Assembly: GCF_018873765.1 (NCBI RefSeq)
Contig: NC_057923.1
Span: 61,808,593 to 61,872,592, forward strand
DNA: 64,000 nucleotides
From: Telopea speciosissima
Lineage: Eukaryota > Streptophyta > Magnoliopsida > Proteales > Proteaceae
Direction of reading: 5' to 3'
Of the stretch, positions 47,654 through 59,410 are shown piece by piece. The notes beneath the pieces were generated by a model. It was given only the letters and a program-made list of their open reading frames with translations. It was not told the DNA's origin and did no database searches. How positions within the stretch are numbered: the first letter of the stretch is position 1; every line of letters begins with the position of its first letter. A program made the translations under genes and the position numbers.

Positions 47654-47814
47654 GGGAAGCAGTTCTCTGTGGGGGAGCTCAGGGGCCACGTGCACATGAC
47701 AGCCAATGAGAGCATGCGCTTATGCATCTCCGGGGCGGGGCAATCATTTTGCCCCCACTGTGTTTGGGTGTGACCTGCATTCCCCCCCCCCCCCCGCAAA
47801 GAGAACATTTTCCC
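47654..47814. mobile_element. Mutator-type MITE, copy 3
   Basis: Starts GGGAAGCAGTTCTCTGTGGG and ends GCAAAGAGAACATTTTCCC. The perfect 9-bp duplication ATATATTAT flanks it (47645-47653, 47815-47823). The interior CCAATGAGAGCATGCG matches copy 1, and there is a long C-run before the right end. Confidence 0.85.
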
Positions 47815-48167
47815 ATATATTATCTGGCATGAATTTCCGAAGCTTGTCTTGAGAGTCACCCCTTTTTGAGGCATACGGTGTTGGAAATGTGTCCATCAAA
47901 CTCGAATACTTAGAACTAATTTGGTATTATTCCAATTTCAATTGCATGGGTGATTCCTATTTTGGATATTAGTTGATTTGATTTTTACACTTTCTTTTAG
48001 TGAAATAGAAAACAAATGTGATAGAAATTCTGAAATATGAGGAGATATTTCAATTTGAAAATAAAATTAATTTCACTCTTGCTGTTTAATGAGCACATGG
48101 TTAATTTTTATTTTATTTTTGGTAAAAAGCACATGGTTAATTTGATGGGCAAGGTAGTATTTCTTAT

Positions 48168-49022
48168 TAAAAATAAAACGCTATCCTTCTTCTTTTGTTA
48201 ATGGTCTCACCACCACCATGGCTCCCCCACCACCTCCCCGCTACCACCACTACCCTTTCTCAAAGAAATATAGAGAATTATTTTTAGAAATTGATCTACC
48301 AATTACCAAATGGATTTCTCATTCTTGAAATATGATGCAACCAAAACAATTTTAAATTCTTAACCAAAAGTTTATTTGTTGACTATTTCATGAAATCAAT
48401 TTGAGATAGAATTAGAAGTCAATCCAATTATGACATTAAATTAAATTGTTAAATTTATTTAACTAATTAACATGATTTATTATTGAGCCCAGGAAGCCTA
48501 TAGGTTTTTTAACCTAAAACTGTTCACGAAGAGGGATGCAATTGACAACCTGTTTATATGGTCGTCACATTGTGTGTACCTAAGAATGGTGATTCCTATA
48601 ATTTTTTATTAAAAATAAACACTACCCTTCTTCTTGTGTTAATAGTCTCATCACCACCATGCCTCTGCCATCACCACCACCCTCTCCCAAAGAAATATAA
48701 AGAATTATTTTCGTAAATTGATCTACCAATTACCAAAGGATTTCTTATTCTTGAAATATGATGTAACCAAAACAATTTCAAATTCTTGACCAAAAGTCTA
48801 TTTGTTGACTATTTCATGAAATCAATTTGAAATAGAAATAGAAGTCAATCCAAATATGATCTTAAATTAAATTGTTAAATTTATTTAACTAATTAACAAG
48901 ATTTATTATTGAGCCTAGGTAGTCTATAGGTTTTTTAATCCTAAAACTATTCACAACGAGGGATGCAATTGACACCCCGTTTATATGGTCGTCACATCGC
49001 GTGTACCTAGGAATGGTGATTC
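48168..49022 (+). repeat. 427-bp tandem duplication
   Basis: Two collinear copies, the first including TATGGTCGTCACATTGTGTG at 48557 and the second TATGGTCGTCACATCGCGTG at 48984, a 427-bp offset. Each contains a short CCA-rich array and GACTATTTCATGAAATCAAT. The family also occurs at 35036-35765. Confidence 0.75.
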
Positions 49023-49938
49023 TGGGGCACATGTGCATAAGTGTACGCATTGTGTGTGCATTGAACTGGAACATTCGAGAATTTCTCATGTGGTCATTTT
49101 AATTGAAATGAAATCCTTGCAAGTTGTGTACGTTCGGTCCCTTGACCTGAGGGATCTTTATCTATGTGATTTTGCACTGTGTGTTTTGGTGCACCAATAG
49201 TTGATATCTTCATGACTATATATCAGTACACTGGATTCACAGTATTTGGCCATAAGACATTCCCAACGTGGAATTCACTGTCCTAATTGGTTGAATATTG
49301 AAAAAAGAGAATATCTGTAATAGATTGGACATAAATTCGAAGTTGGTGATATTTTTGGTACAATGTTTCAAAATGCTTTAAAAGTTAATATAATTAATTA
49401 TTATTTATATTGACAAACATTTTGAAAATTGTTTTCTCGATCAAATCAGAATTATAGAATCTTTGTAATAGCATTTCCAGTGTACTGGGGTCTTGACAAC
49501 AATTTTACACATGCTCTATAATGAACCATGCGATATTGTACAGAGGGAAACTGATCCGTAATTAAGTACTTAAATTGGGTTTTATTAGTTGTACCTACTT
49601 GGCAGCATATGTGTTGCCAGGGAATATGGTGTTGGACTGACACATGGTGCGCTAGGTGGAATCCCAATGGGATCCTACTCCTTTCTTATTAGTCCTACCC
49701 ATATATGTAGCACCTTTTATTATTGGCCATAGACCATTTTTTTATGGTCATTGGATGAGATTCTTTATGTGAGATGAGATCTCACATAAAGATAGAGGGA
49801 AATGTTAAGAAAAGGAATCTTTTCTTTGCATCTTGTGGGATTGAGAATCCTATTGCAATAAAATCACATCCTTTAAAGTGAAATATTTTGATTGGTTCCA
49901 ATTTGGACACCATATCACAACACTTGCCAAAAAAAGTT

Positions 49939-51710
49939 GGGAAATTTATGCATACCACCCCTGAGGTTTGATGAAAGGATATTTTCACCCCCTAGGTTTG
50001 GAAAATTCTACGTACCCTCCTGAGGTTTGCAAACGGTAACAGATAGGTCCATTCCGTCAGTTCATGACTAATACTGTTAAAAAGTAGACTTGAACTGACG
50101 AAATTGCCCATACAAAAAAAGAAAAGAAAAAAAACACCTGCAACTCATCTTCCCCAATCGATTTTGGGGAAGATGAGTTGTAGGTTTCAAAACCCTTTCA
50201 ACATTGATTCTTCACCTCATCTTCTTCTTCTTCCTGGTTCTCACGTTCCTTTTCTAAACCCTAACCTAGAACCAAGTGGGAAATAATTTTCCAATTCCAA
50301 TCGATTCTCAGTAGAATTTGTGTAAATATAACAATTGAAAATTTGCTGAAATTCAAGTACACCAACATTGCCCGCCCAAAGTACAGAACTCACTATACAT
50401 TCATGGCAAAAATAGAAAAACAAGGGATCCACCCTTATTTATGGGTACATTGTTGCTCCGGCAAGGAGCTGTCGAGTCAAGATAACTCAACAGAGGCATA
50501 ACACCTTTTTCCCTTTCACTGGATGAACAAGAACTTTCTGGTTTCTTTTATTTTCTCTTGTTTGTCCTTGCGAGAGTGTAAGGAGATTCAAAGAACCGAT
50601 TAACCAAGGTGAGATCCAGAAAAGTAACAGAGATTGTAGCCACATTACAGATAGATGAAAAATCGCATCCCATTTACACCAAATTAAGAAAATGAAAGTG
50701 CAGAATATAAATACAAATGAAAACTAACCGATTCCAGTAGTCGTGTGGATACTCTTTTCGATAAGGAACAGAAAGGGCACGAAAACCGCAAAGAAGAGGA
50801 GAATTACGACAGGTACACTACTCCGACCGCATCTGTTCTTCTGAAGGCCAGCACCAGAGTATCCCCGTTTCAAAGCCATGGTTAATTGGTCAGATCAAAA
50901 CCACCTTTTCTGGCCAGGAAGGGTTTAAAAAAAAGTAATTGTCATTTGAAGAAAAATTTAAAAAGAGAAACAAAGTGAATGAACGGTGAATTGAAGTACA
51001 GATCTTTGCCTAATCCAACCTCAGATGCTTAGAATCGATGACCGTCATATCCAGAAGAGAGAAAAGGATAAAAGAATGTAAAAAATGAGGGATACGACAC
51101 GAAGACGCCAAGCCAAAATGACAGTAAGTTCAACCGTTCAAGAACAAGAGTTCCAGTAGTGATAAGTGAAGAACTGCTAAGGAAACGAAGGAATGTATGA
51201 ACACAGACTCAGAAAGTGTTGAATGTCTCTGTATGAGTCTCAGACTCTCAAGCTCACACACAGAGGGAGAAGACGACATCAATAGGTTTTGTTTGTTTAA
51301 AAGGCGATAAAATGGAAGGAAACGTAAACTTGAAGCTTGTCGGTGAGTAGTTCCAAACTTTCGATGTAGTTCTCACACTCCATGTGCTTCTGGTTTGGAT
51401 ATTGTTTAAGAAAAACCCAAAACCTGCAACTCATCTTCCCCAATTCGATTGGGGAAGATGAGTTGTAGGTTTTTTTTTTTCCTTTGTAAGGGTAATTTTG
51501 TCCATTCATCTTTTATTTGTTTTTGGATTCTTCATAGAAGGGCAATTCCGTCAGTTCAAGTATACTTTTTAACAGTGTTAGTCATGAACTGACGGAATGG
51601 ACCTATCTGTTACCGTTTACAAACCTCAGGGGGATACGCAGAATTTTCCAAACCAGGGGGGTGAAAATATCATTTCGTCAAACCTCAGGGGTGGTATGTG
51701 TAAATTTTCC
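49939..51710. mobile_element. Pack-MULE with captured GAUT1-like exon
   Basis: A 1,772-bp element with long inverted termini of over 200 bp. They begin GGGAAATTTATGCATACC / GGAAAATTTACACATACC and share CACCCCTGAGGTTTG, GTCCATTCCGTCAGTTCATG and CAACTCATCTTCCCCAAT. Flanks AAAAAAAGTT (49929-49938) and AAAAAAAATT (51711-51720) form a 10-bp duplication with one mismatch. Long termini with 9-10 bp duplications define Mutator-like elements. No MuDR-type transposase is present; instead the centre carries a host first exon on the minus strand. Confidence 0.85.
50729..50879 (-). pseudogene. Captured first exon of a GAUT1-like galacturonosyltransferase
   Basis: The 151-bp exon reads MALKRGYSGAGLQKNRCGRS followed by a hydrophobic signal anchor VPVVILLFFAVFVPFLFLI, then a GT donor (GTTAGT). 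This matches the start of plant GAUT1-type homogalacturonan galacturonosyltransferases, type II Golgi proteins of pectin synthesis, which begin MALKRG with a Ser/Gly/Arg run and anchor. The glycosyltransferase-8 domain is absent from the element. It lies fully inside the Pack-MULE, so it is a captured fragment; the reading frame and donor remain intact. Confidence 0.75.
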
Positions 51711-52315
51711 AAAAAAAATTTTGGAAAGAATTTTGTTAAAAATTGACAAGAATTGTCAGTAGCAACACAAGAGAACTCTCCAAAATCATTTTGGCTCTCC
51801 CTCTCTTCACGAGAAATTGATATCCCTCTCACTTGTGCCCTAGAGTGGTGGTGAGGTTAAGATTTTTGTGAAAAACATTTAAGTGTTAGCTATAGGATTT
51901 ACATCATCGGGACCATATCCCTATGTCTGTGGGAAGTACCAATTGTGAAAGAGCTAAGATCGCGATTATGTCTTGTATGATTGAGGCTTAATGTAACCTC
52001 TAATCCCTCCCTTTATATGGTTGTAAAAATTTTGATTGGTTGTTCCAACTAGTAGGACGATCCATCCGTTGCCGCACTCATTCAATGGTATCAAAGCCTC
52101 CCACCGGTGGGGGTGGGGGATTTTCAATTTATTTCAATGTCTTATTGCATTTGATCCATTTTATTTCATTAAAATTTTATGTTATGGGCCAAAGTGTTTT
52201 GAGATCAAGTGGGGCTTTAAGGAGTTTCTGGGAGGGTTGCTCCTTGGGTATAACTGTTGGATTTTACATATAATCCCATTAGCCTTCATTTTAAATGGTT
52301 CAGTGTTATTTATAT

Positions 52316-52490
52316 GGGAGAATGTTTTTTGCGTGGGACGCAGGGGCCACGCCCACGCACAACAGGGGCCGGAATGACCGCCATCCCCCATGTATGGCAA
52401 AAATTCCACCCCCTTTTGTGCAACCGCATGCACTCTCATTGGTTGGTGCACATGGCATGGTCCCTGCGTCTCACCCAGAAAACAATGCCC
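52316..52490. mobile_element. Mutator-type MITE, copy 4
   Basis: Starts GGGAGAATGTTTTTTGCGTG and ends CACCCAGAAAACAATGCCC. The perfect 10-bp duplication TTATTTATAT flanks it (52306-52315, 52491-52500). The right half contains the ACTCTCATTGG motif of copies 1 and 3 in inverse orientation. Confidence 0.88.
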
Positions 52491-52861
52491 TTATTTATAT
52501 ATAACAATGGGCCATTAAGCTATATGTCACTATATTGCATTCTTGTCTTTTTTAGAAAGCTGTATGAGCCAAGAACTTTAACCCTATCAAATTATATGTG
52601 ATTTAATGTTGGAGAAAATGTTGGGGGTATGCTTTTCAGCATGTACATGAGATGATGGTATATTATGTGATAATGTGCCATATATAATTTACTAAGAGTA
52701 AGTAAACTTTACTTTTTTGTCTTGTTTTGTTGAGAAAAGTTAGTAACCTTTACATGTGTTTTTATAGATGTTGTTTTCACATGAATAAAATGAAATGAAA
52801 GGATCAAATGCATGATGCAGTCAGCGGTTATGGGATTTAAAATTCCTTATGTGGATGATAT

Positions 52862-53028
52862 GGCGAGGGCGGCCTTGGTGCAACGGTAAGGTTGTTCCAT
52901 TGTGACTACGTGGTCACGAGTTTGAGTTTGTAACAGCCTTTCAGTGAAAGCATGGGTAAGGTTGCATACATTATGACCCTCCCTAGACTCCGCTCTGGTG
53001 GGAGCCTCATGCACTGGGTACACCCTTA
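52862..53028 (+). mobile_element. Au-type SINE with 15-bp TSD
   Basis: GGCCTTGGTGCAACGGTAAG followed by TTGTTCCATTGTGAC, GGTCACGAGTTTGAGTT, GGTAAGGTTGCATACA and GGAGCCTCATGCACTGGGTA matches the Au SINE family of flowering plants. The A box is TGGTGCAACGG and the B box is worn (GAGTTTGAGTT). The 15-bp target duplication TTATGTGGATGATAT is perfect (52847-52861, 53029-53043), as left by LINE-type integration. Confidence 0.92.
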
Positions 53029-53049
53029 TTATGTGGATGATATAGCATG

Positions 53050-54220
53050 CATGTGATGATGTTCCTCTCTCTCTCTATCTTTTTACAAAGGTTGTACTCC
53101 CCTCGGGCAACCCAATTTGTGGGTCGGTTTCCCAAGGTTTCTTTATTTAAATATTGTAATAAATAAAATTAAGATTTTCTTTTTACTTGATCGTGAGTTG
53201 ATTGGGGGCGTTGATTGAGAGAACATCGATGGCGATGATCAAGGGATGATCGCTTGCTTCAAGTTTCTGATGAAGTTTATATTTTCATTATTTCCAATGT
53301 AAATGTTATATTTGGATGTAATTTGCATTTGTATTAACACTTAAATTTAGTTGTATAGGAGTAACTAATAAGGATATGTTGCTCCCACCCATCTTGGAAT
53401 CAAAGTGACTTGCATGAGTTGCAAAGTCATTTTGACTTCAGATGCCATCCCATAACCACTAAAGTAGTTTAATCTCTTGTGATGTTTGTTTTATATGCTA
53501 TCATTTATGTTTGCTTTATTTAATATATACATGTGATGTATGTATTACAATACGATTGTGTTTGTATGTGCGTTCCTTATTCTCTCATTGCAAAGCAAGT
53601 GTGATATGAAAATTGTAACATGTGGGATTCTCATGGCCTCTCGTGATCAGTGGGTGTAGAGGTTTTGCCGATGCCGATAGGATAATGCTTTAGTAGTTTG
53701 ATGTGATAGCCTACATTCATCTCTTGTGTAATAGGAAGTGGACATGGTTAGTGCAGACGTACTATGATAGTAGACGCTAACCCATAATGTCATGATTCAC
53801 TCCAAGATAACATGGTAATTGGAATTGATAAAAGAAGAAGACACAGTATAAACAAAAGAAGCTAATTCATTGAAATTAAAATTATTGTTAGCATCAAATT
53901 CTAACATACTAGACTCATACTAGAGTAAATAGGAGAGGATGACAAAGAGAATCTAACTCAGACTCAGAACTACTGGTACTCTCATAGAAATGATAAGCTT
54001 TCAATTTGATCCAATTGAGAATGACTCCTGCTGGAGGGTTAGAGACTCACTCCTTGTTTTCACTCAATATTGCAACTGCTTCTTTGAATAGTTCTTCTTG
54101 TTAAAGGCTATCTCTTTGTCCTGACAATCTTATTGGAGTCCATGAGATCTTCTTGAGGAATCTTCAACCAATCCATATTGTCTAGGAAGATTTCAAGGCT
54201 TGACAACATTTTTTGGAAGA
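53050..54220. other. No gene recognised
   Basis: AT-rich intergenic sequence between two SINEs with no supported exon. Confidence 0.3.
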
Positions 54221-54234
54221 TTTCATCAAACTAT

Positions 54235-54360
54235 TTTTTTTTTTTGATAGGTAGGGGGGATGTAGGATGTGAACCAGGAGACTTGAACTCAAGACCTCCT
54301 GGTAGCAATGGACCTTTACTCACCACTAGCTACCAAGTGCGCTAGGCACTTGACCACGAC
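54235..54360 (-). mobile_element. tRNA-derived SINE, minus strand
   Basis: Read on the minus strand it starts GTCGTGGTCAAGTGCC, has an A-box-like TGGTAGCTAGTGG and a B box GAGTTCAAGTCTCC, and ends CCCCCCTACCTATC plus an A-run. The flanks TTCATCAAACTAT (54222-54234) and TTCATCATATTAT (54361-54373) look like a 13-bp duplication with two changes. Confidence 0.65.
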
Positions 54361-54374
54361 TTCATCATATTATG

Positions 54375-55310
54375 GTTCACTAAAGCCACAATATGGGAGA
54401 GTGTCTCCCTTTCTTTCTTTTATGAAATACCCATTTAGAATTTTTCAGTAGGGACTAAGGGTATTTACCTGTTTGTGTTGATGTTTTTTTTTTTTTGCTT
54501 TCTCAAGTTCTTGTATTTTTTAAGGGTTTAGTTTCTATAACTTCCTCATGGCAGTTTCTTTCTTTCTCGTCTCTACAAGTTTGGCAAGGTCCTCCGGTGG
54601 AGGTGTAAATCCTAGGCTATAGTACTCATTGATGGGGAGTGTCAAAACTTTTGAGTTTCCTTGAAAGTGCTTGCCTAGTCCCATACTCAAGAAATATCCC
54701 ATTTCTTTGAGCATATTGGGGACAACCGTTTTGCGACTATTCAATTGAGTAATTCAGGGATTCTTTTAGGGGTTGAGCTGGGTAGATGGCACACATAGAC
54801 TAGAATCGAAATCCACCTGGATGGTATTCACATGCTTCACCACAGATTGTTAACTAACTAGATTCCACATTGGCTAGAGTGTTCACAAATTCTGGGTCCC
54901 CCATAATGGTAACTAACTTATTATCTACTAAGAACTTGAGTTTCTGATGGGGTGAAGACGTAATTGCCCCCACCAAGTCTAATCGTAGACTATCGAGGAG
55001 CATGTTGAAAGAGGAGGAATGTCAATAACTTGAAACTCAACTTTGACCTTGACTGATCCTACAATAATTTTAGTATTGAGGATTCCTATCACATTCCTCC
55101 TAGTATTGTAGTATCCACATATTCATTGGGTTGATTGTTATAACTTTTCTAGGTCAAAACCCAAAAATTAGGCCATGTTTGTTTAGTGGGGTCTTAGGGT
55201 TGGGATACTTGTGGGATTGGGACCCACATGGGCATGGGGTGGGAATCGTAAATTGACAGGAATAAAAAAGATAAATTTCTCCTTAATTTTACCAAATTTT
55301 GCTATTCTAC
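54375..55310. other. No gene recognised
   Basis: Possible decayed retroelement sequence: one minus-strand frame (54744-54535, YFLSMGLGKHFQGNSKVLTL) looks protein-like, but I cannot place it. AATTAGGCCATGTTTGTTTA at 55168 begins another repeat. Confidence 0.3.
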
Positions 55311-55323
55311 AGTTGTTTGGTTG

Positions 55324-55325
<2 letters not shown>

Positions 55326-55361
<36 letters not shown>
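55326..55361 (+). repeat. GA microsatellite
   Basis: About 17 GA units. Confidence 0.95.
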
Positions 55362-55364
<3 letters not shown>

Positions 55365-55612
55365 TGCAAAGTCCCATCTTCATCATCTTCTTCTTTCTCC
55401 CTTTCCCCGTTGTTCACCGCAGGCCTACAGGTGCTGCCTTGGGTGGCACATCGTAATGGTGATGTACATCCACTGGATAATCAAGAGCCACATGAGAACC
55501 AGGGCTTTGTTGCAGATATTGATGATTCTAATAACTCTAATATGGAGATTACCTAGAAAAACAACAATGTTGATGGGGGGTCCCCAAAAAAGTAGATTTA
55601 GATTGAAGCTCC

Positions 55613-56955
55613 TGTAGACGCTGAATTTTGTCACCCCCCGGCGATGATGACAATAGGATACAGACAGACATCGATATCTCTCTCAAGAAGGACTTTTGTC
55701 CCTACATCTGAATCAAATCACCCTAACATCCCTAAAATGACTTATCAGACCCTTTTACTAAACACTGAAGGAGGTACTGCTCACCCTCCCCCACCACGGC
55801 GGTCCCGCTAGCTGGTTAGTGGACCATGGGGGTCTAGGGGGGCAGGCAGCCCCCCTGCGGGAGGTGTAGGGGGGCGGCGGAGCCCCCAACAAAAAATTTT
55901 CTGAAGAGTCAGAAGGGAGACAAAAACCCAAAAAGACCACGCCTATGGGCCCAGACAGAACCCCATTAGAGCCCATTTCAAGCCCAAAACAAAGGGAAAA
56001 AAGCACTGCGCTCCCACGGCGCCGTGCGGCTCCTTCCCACGGCACCGTGGAGATGTGTACCTGATTTTCATGGTGCCATGAGGGGGTGTAACATCAGCGC
56101 CGTGGACACCTCCACGACACCGTGGAGGATTTATCTAGCCAGGAGAGAGAAGGGGCCCCTCCCTATAAATAGGAGGGTCTCCCTCCCTCATTTCTCAAGC
56201 TTTTCTCAGTTAGGGAGACCCTCCAGGGCTTGTTTTGCCTCCTTTTCACCCTCTTTTCCTCCTTCTTTCCCTCATGAGTATGTGAGTGAGTGGAGTTCTT
56301 CGACGTGGGTAGATCCTTCAGTTATCCATCCAAGCATAGAGTGATTCTGCTCTTGGGTATTGTTATCCCGTCAGTGTACGGATAACGAAAACCCCCCTTC
56401 ACAGCTGTTATTCTGTCTGTATACAGATAACAAGAATCCCTTATATAGCCGTTACTCTGCCCGAAGTTTGTGTAGTGAAACCCATCTCATATAGTCCTTA
56501 CTCTGTCCGACAAGAGAGAGACAAGTCGATCGTCCGTCTCCACCAAAGCCGTGGGACATCACATATTTTGCACTCGGTGCGCTTTCATTTATTTCGTGTA
56601 TTTCTTGACAGGTATTTGTATCTTTCCTTCTTATTATTTTTGGCATAATGTAGACAATTAAAGTAACTCGTTTTAGTGTACATAGTAAATGATTTTTCTT
56701 TCTTTGTCATGATTAGTGCATCATAACTTAGCCTTATATGTTAGTATGTGATATATTATTAAGGAAGAATATTCGAAAACCAGCATCTAGTAGAAAGACC
56801 GGTTTATCCGGGCGAGGTGGGTGCCTAACACCTTCCCACCCTCGTAACCTGACTACTTACCCTGAATCTCTGACCAGACCATATGGAATCACGTAGCCCT
56901 TTCCGCTAACCTCGGATGGGGTTACACTCATTAGGTCCTAGGCCCTAACCCTAGG
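55613..56955 (+). mobile_element. Ty3/gypsy LTR, Tat/Ogre-like, plus leader start
   Basis: Starts TGTAGACGCTGAATTTTGTC and ends before TGGCGACTCC, the primer-binding word used by Tat/Ogre-type elements. Near the right end it carries GGGTGCCTAACACCTTCCCA and TAACCTGACTACTTACCCTG, also typical of that group. TATAAATA at 56164-56171 is the likely promoter. Leader sequence follows to about 57070. No pol or second LTR is in view, so this is a truncated element. Confidence 0.7.
56013..56127. repeat. Cluster of CACGG-CCGTG near-palindromes
   Basis: Five imperfect palindromes: CCACGGCGCCGTGCGG, CCCACGGCACCGTGGAG, CATGGTGCCATG, GCGCCGTGG and CTCCACGACACCGTGGAG. They lie within 115 bp upstream of the TATA box of the gypsy LTR. 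Confidence 0.75.
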
Positions 56956-56965
56956 TGGCGACTCC
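56956..56965 (+). promoter_or_regulatory. Primer-binding site of the gypsy element
   Basis: TGGCGACTCC follows the LTR end. This word is typical of Tat/Ogre elements. Confidence 0.6.
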
Positions 56966-57079
56966 ATTTCTTTATAAAGCATGATCCCAATCCCCATGAT
57001 GATATATATCGAAGCCAATTCTTATCGTCATAAGGCTGAGGAATCCTCGTCCCGAGGACCACGGTACTTACAGCTCCTA

Positions 57080-58730
57080 ATGGTGCATGTTGTAAAAGAA
57101 GGATGTCTTGTTGATGCTATGGGGGGGTGGCTTCTCTTTTGAGAAGAAAGAAGTTCCTGATTATAATGTAAGAAATAAATATCACTATAGGAAAGAAGTA
57201 AGACTTATCTTATGGCAAGTAATGTTAGAAAAGGAAAGATGTTGGGTCAATATTGGATATTAGACCCAATATTGGATTCCTCTAGCAATAAAGATTTTTT
57301 CTTAGTGGGAAAGATTGGATGGATTGGTGATTGAGTCCCAATAGGAAACTTAATATTCCTTGCTCATATGTGCTACCAATTTGGGAGTGAGAAGGCAAAT
57401 CACATATATTTATGAGATTGCCAAAATTCAAGAAGCACTCTCTCATCCTTGAAAAATCGGTGGAGCACTCCCCTCCCTAGAACCGTTCTCTCTTCCTCTC
57501 CTTCTCTTGGTGTTTGATCTTAGAGAAAGTTTGGGTTTTGAGAACCCTTGTATGTGGAGGAGTTGGCTTGATCATGTGGGAACGTCAAGCTTTGCGTAAT
57601 GCGCGGAAAAAGGGCTATCATCTGTTGGAGGTCTTGCATCTGTGAGATTCTAGGTAACGATCGATTCTCCTGTTGTTCTAGATAATTTAATAGCATTCTC
57701 CATTGATAGAATTGATCCTACCATGCTTCCGCAGATTTATGTTGATCGCCTTCAAGTAATTCTTCAAACAACGTCACACTTAAGAGAGTTGGTCTTCAAG
57801 TTACGATCATGAACATCAACGGTAGAAACAACAAGATTGAGGCGTGCCAATCGGCCACTCTCCTTAAGATTATATTAGCCCCCTATAGGTGTAAACTGGT
57901 TTATTTGTAAACTAATCTCCCAAGATACAACAATCTTTACAAGCCCACCCAAGAGTCCTTGCACTTGACTTGAGGGCCACATCGGTAGATTAGGTAACGC
58001 TCAATATTAAAGCAAAACTCAGAAAAGGTTTGAACACTATTCAACTTTTTCTATGTGAAAAAAGATACAAGAAAATATTTTAAAGGTATTTGAAGCAACA
58101 AAACATATGGATGGTTTGAGACAAAATGCAAAATCACTTTGCACATGAGGGTAATATTCCTATAAATAGAAGATCGAGTGATACCTCCTCAAGACATCCT
58201 TCCAATAAAACCTCAAAAGTCACTTCTTTTTTAAAACAACATTTGAAAGAAGAAAAGACACAACCATGTGAAAATGTGTCAAACAAACAATTCGGATTTG
58301 ACTCTCGAGAACCAACAATTTTTTAATTGTACTTTTCGATTATGAACGTTAAAACCATATTATTCCTACAAAGAAAAGAAAACTTGAATATTAAGAAGCA
58401 GTTGAGAGCAATAAACCTCCGAGAAGAATGCATCCATGGGATTCTGAAAATATATCAAAGCTTGCAGGTGATTTCACTTCTACAAGGGAATTCCTAGGAG
58501 TTTTGGCAAAATCCCACCAAATCAATGAGACTTTACACAGGGGTGGGGTGGGAGAAACTAAAGGCCACGTGGATAAGAAAAAGGTAAGTGTTTTTTATTA
58601 CCTCCCCAGTTTCCTACCCCATGTTACCAAACGAATTCGAATCCCATGTTGGTGGGATAATTCATACAACTATCCCACCCTTTAAATCCCATACTATCAA
58701 ACAAACAGATCCGTAAAATGATTCGCATTT
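57080..58730. other. Repeat-like sequence, no supported gene
   Basis: An LTR-like stretch (about 57225-57760; TGTTAGAAAAGG start, CCATGCTTCCGC near the end) and two short plus-strand frames (58126-58326, 58428-58685) that I do not recognise. The right end GTTTGTTTGATAGTATGGG, seen on minus at about 58710, resembles 37289-37310. Confidence 0.35.
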
Positions 58731-58900
58731 CTCAAGAGATATCCGGATCAGCTACCCACATGGGGATGAGTGGGGACAGATCTAACCCCTCTATTGGGCT
58801 TGGATCCCGCACGCTAGAGGTGGGTCCCATACCCCCATGGAGGGTTCCGATCTATCCCCACGTGGTTAGTAAATCTGAACTCGCCAGTCAATCTAAGCAG

Positions 58901-58983
58901 CGAGTCCGAATCAGCTACCCACATGGGCAGGAAATTTTACACCCCACATGCCCTCTTTACGTAACATCTGTCCAGTGGCAAAC
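58901..58983 (+). repeat. Left arm of 83-bp inverted repeat
   Basis: CGAGTCCGAATCAGCTACCC through GTCCAGTGGCAAAC. Its reverse complement, about 90% identical, lies at 63489-63570. Related TCCGGATCAGCTACCCACAT sequence also begins a hairpin-like repeat at about 58742. Confidence 0.85.
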
Positions 58984-59410
58984 ATAATTAAACAAAAGAG
59001 ATAGTACTGTTAGTTCCTTATTTCAATTTTTTTTTTGGTTCTTATCTAATTTCTTCTTAGTAATTTGCCAAATGTGGCCAATACGTTTCTCCTTGAAACA
59101 CGACTCCTTTTCTGCACTAAAAAACACACAGGCCAGGAAACCTCTCATGTCTCGTCGAGTACGACAGTTGCCCCTTCTCTCTTCCCGTCTCCCTCTCTCT
59201 CTCTCTCTCTCTCTGTGCAAATTGAAAGTTCGAGAAGATAAAGTCGACAGGAAACATCTCGTATCTCACCTCTAAAATTTTCAGATTTAGATCATCATCT
59301 AGAAAACCTCGATCTGAAAATTGGGAACAAATCATCATCCAGAGAGAAGAAAAGCTTTTCTTTCTTTCTTTCGAACAAAAAACTAAAAATTTGGAGAGAT
59401 TCTATTAAAG

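Noticed and set aside
52022-52105. TGGTATCAAAGCC as a Copia primer-binding site
   Set aside because: It resembles one, but I found no convincing LTR end or gag nearby.
58126-58685. Two plus-strand frames between the gypsy LTR and the inverted repeat
   Set aside because: Protein-like in places but no motif recognised; probably decayed transposon sequence.
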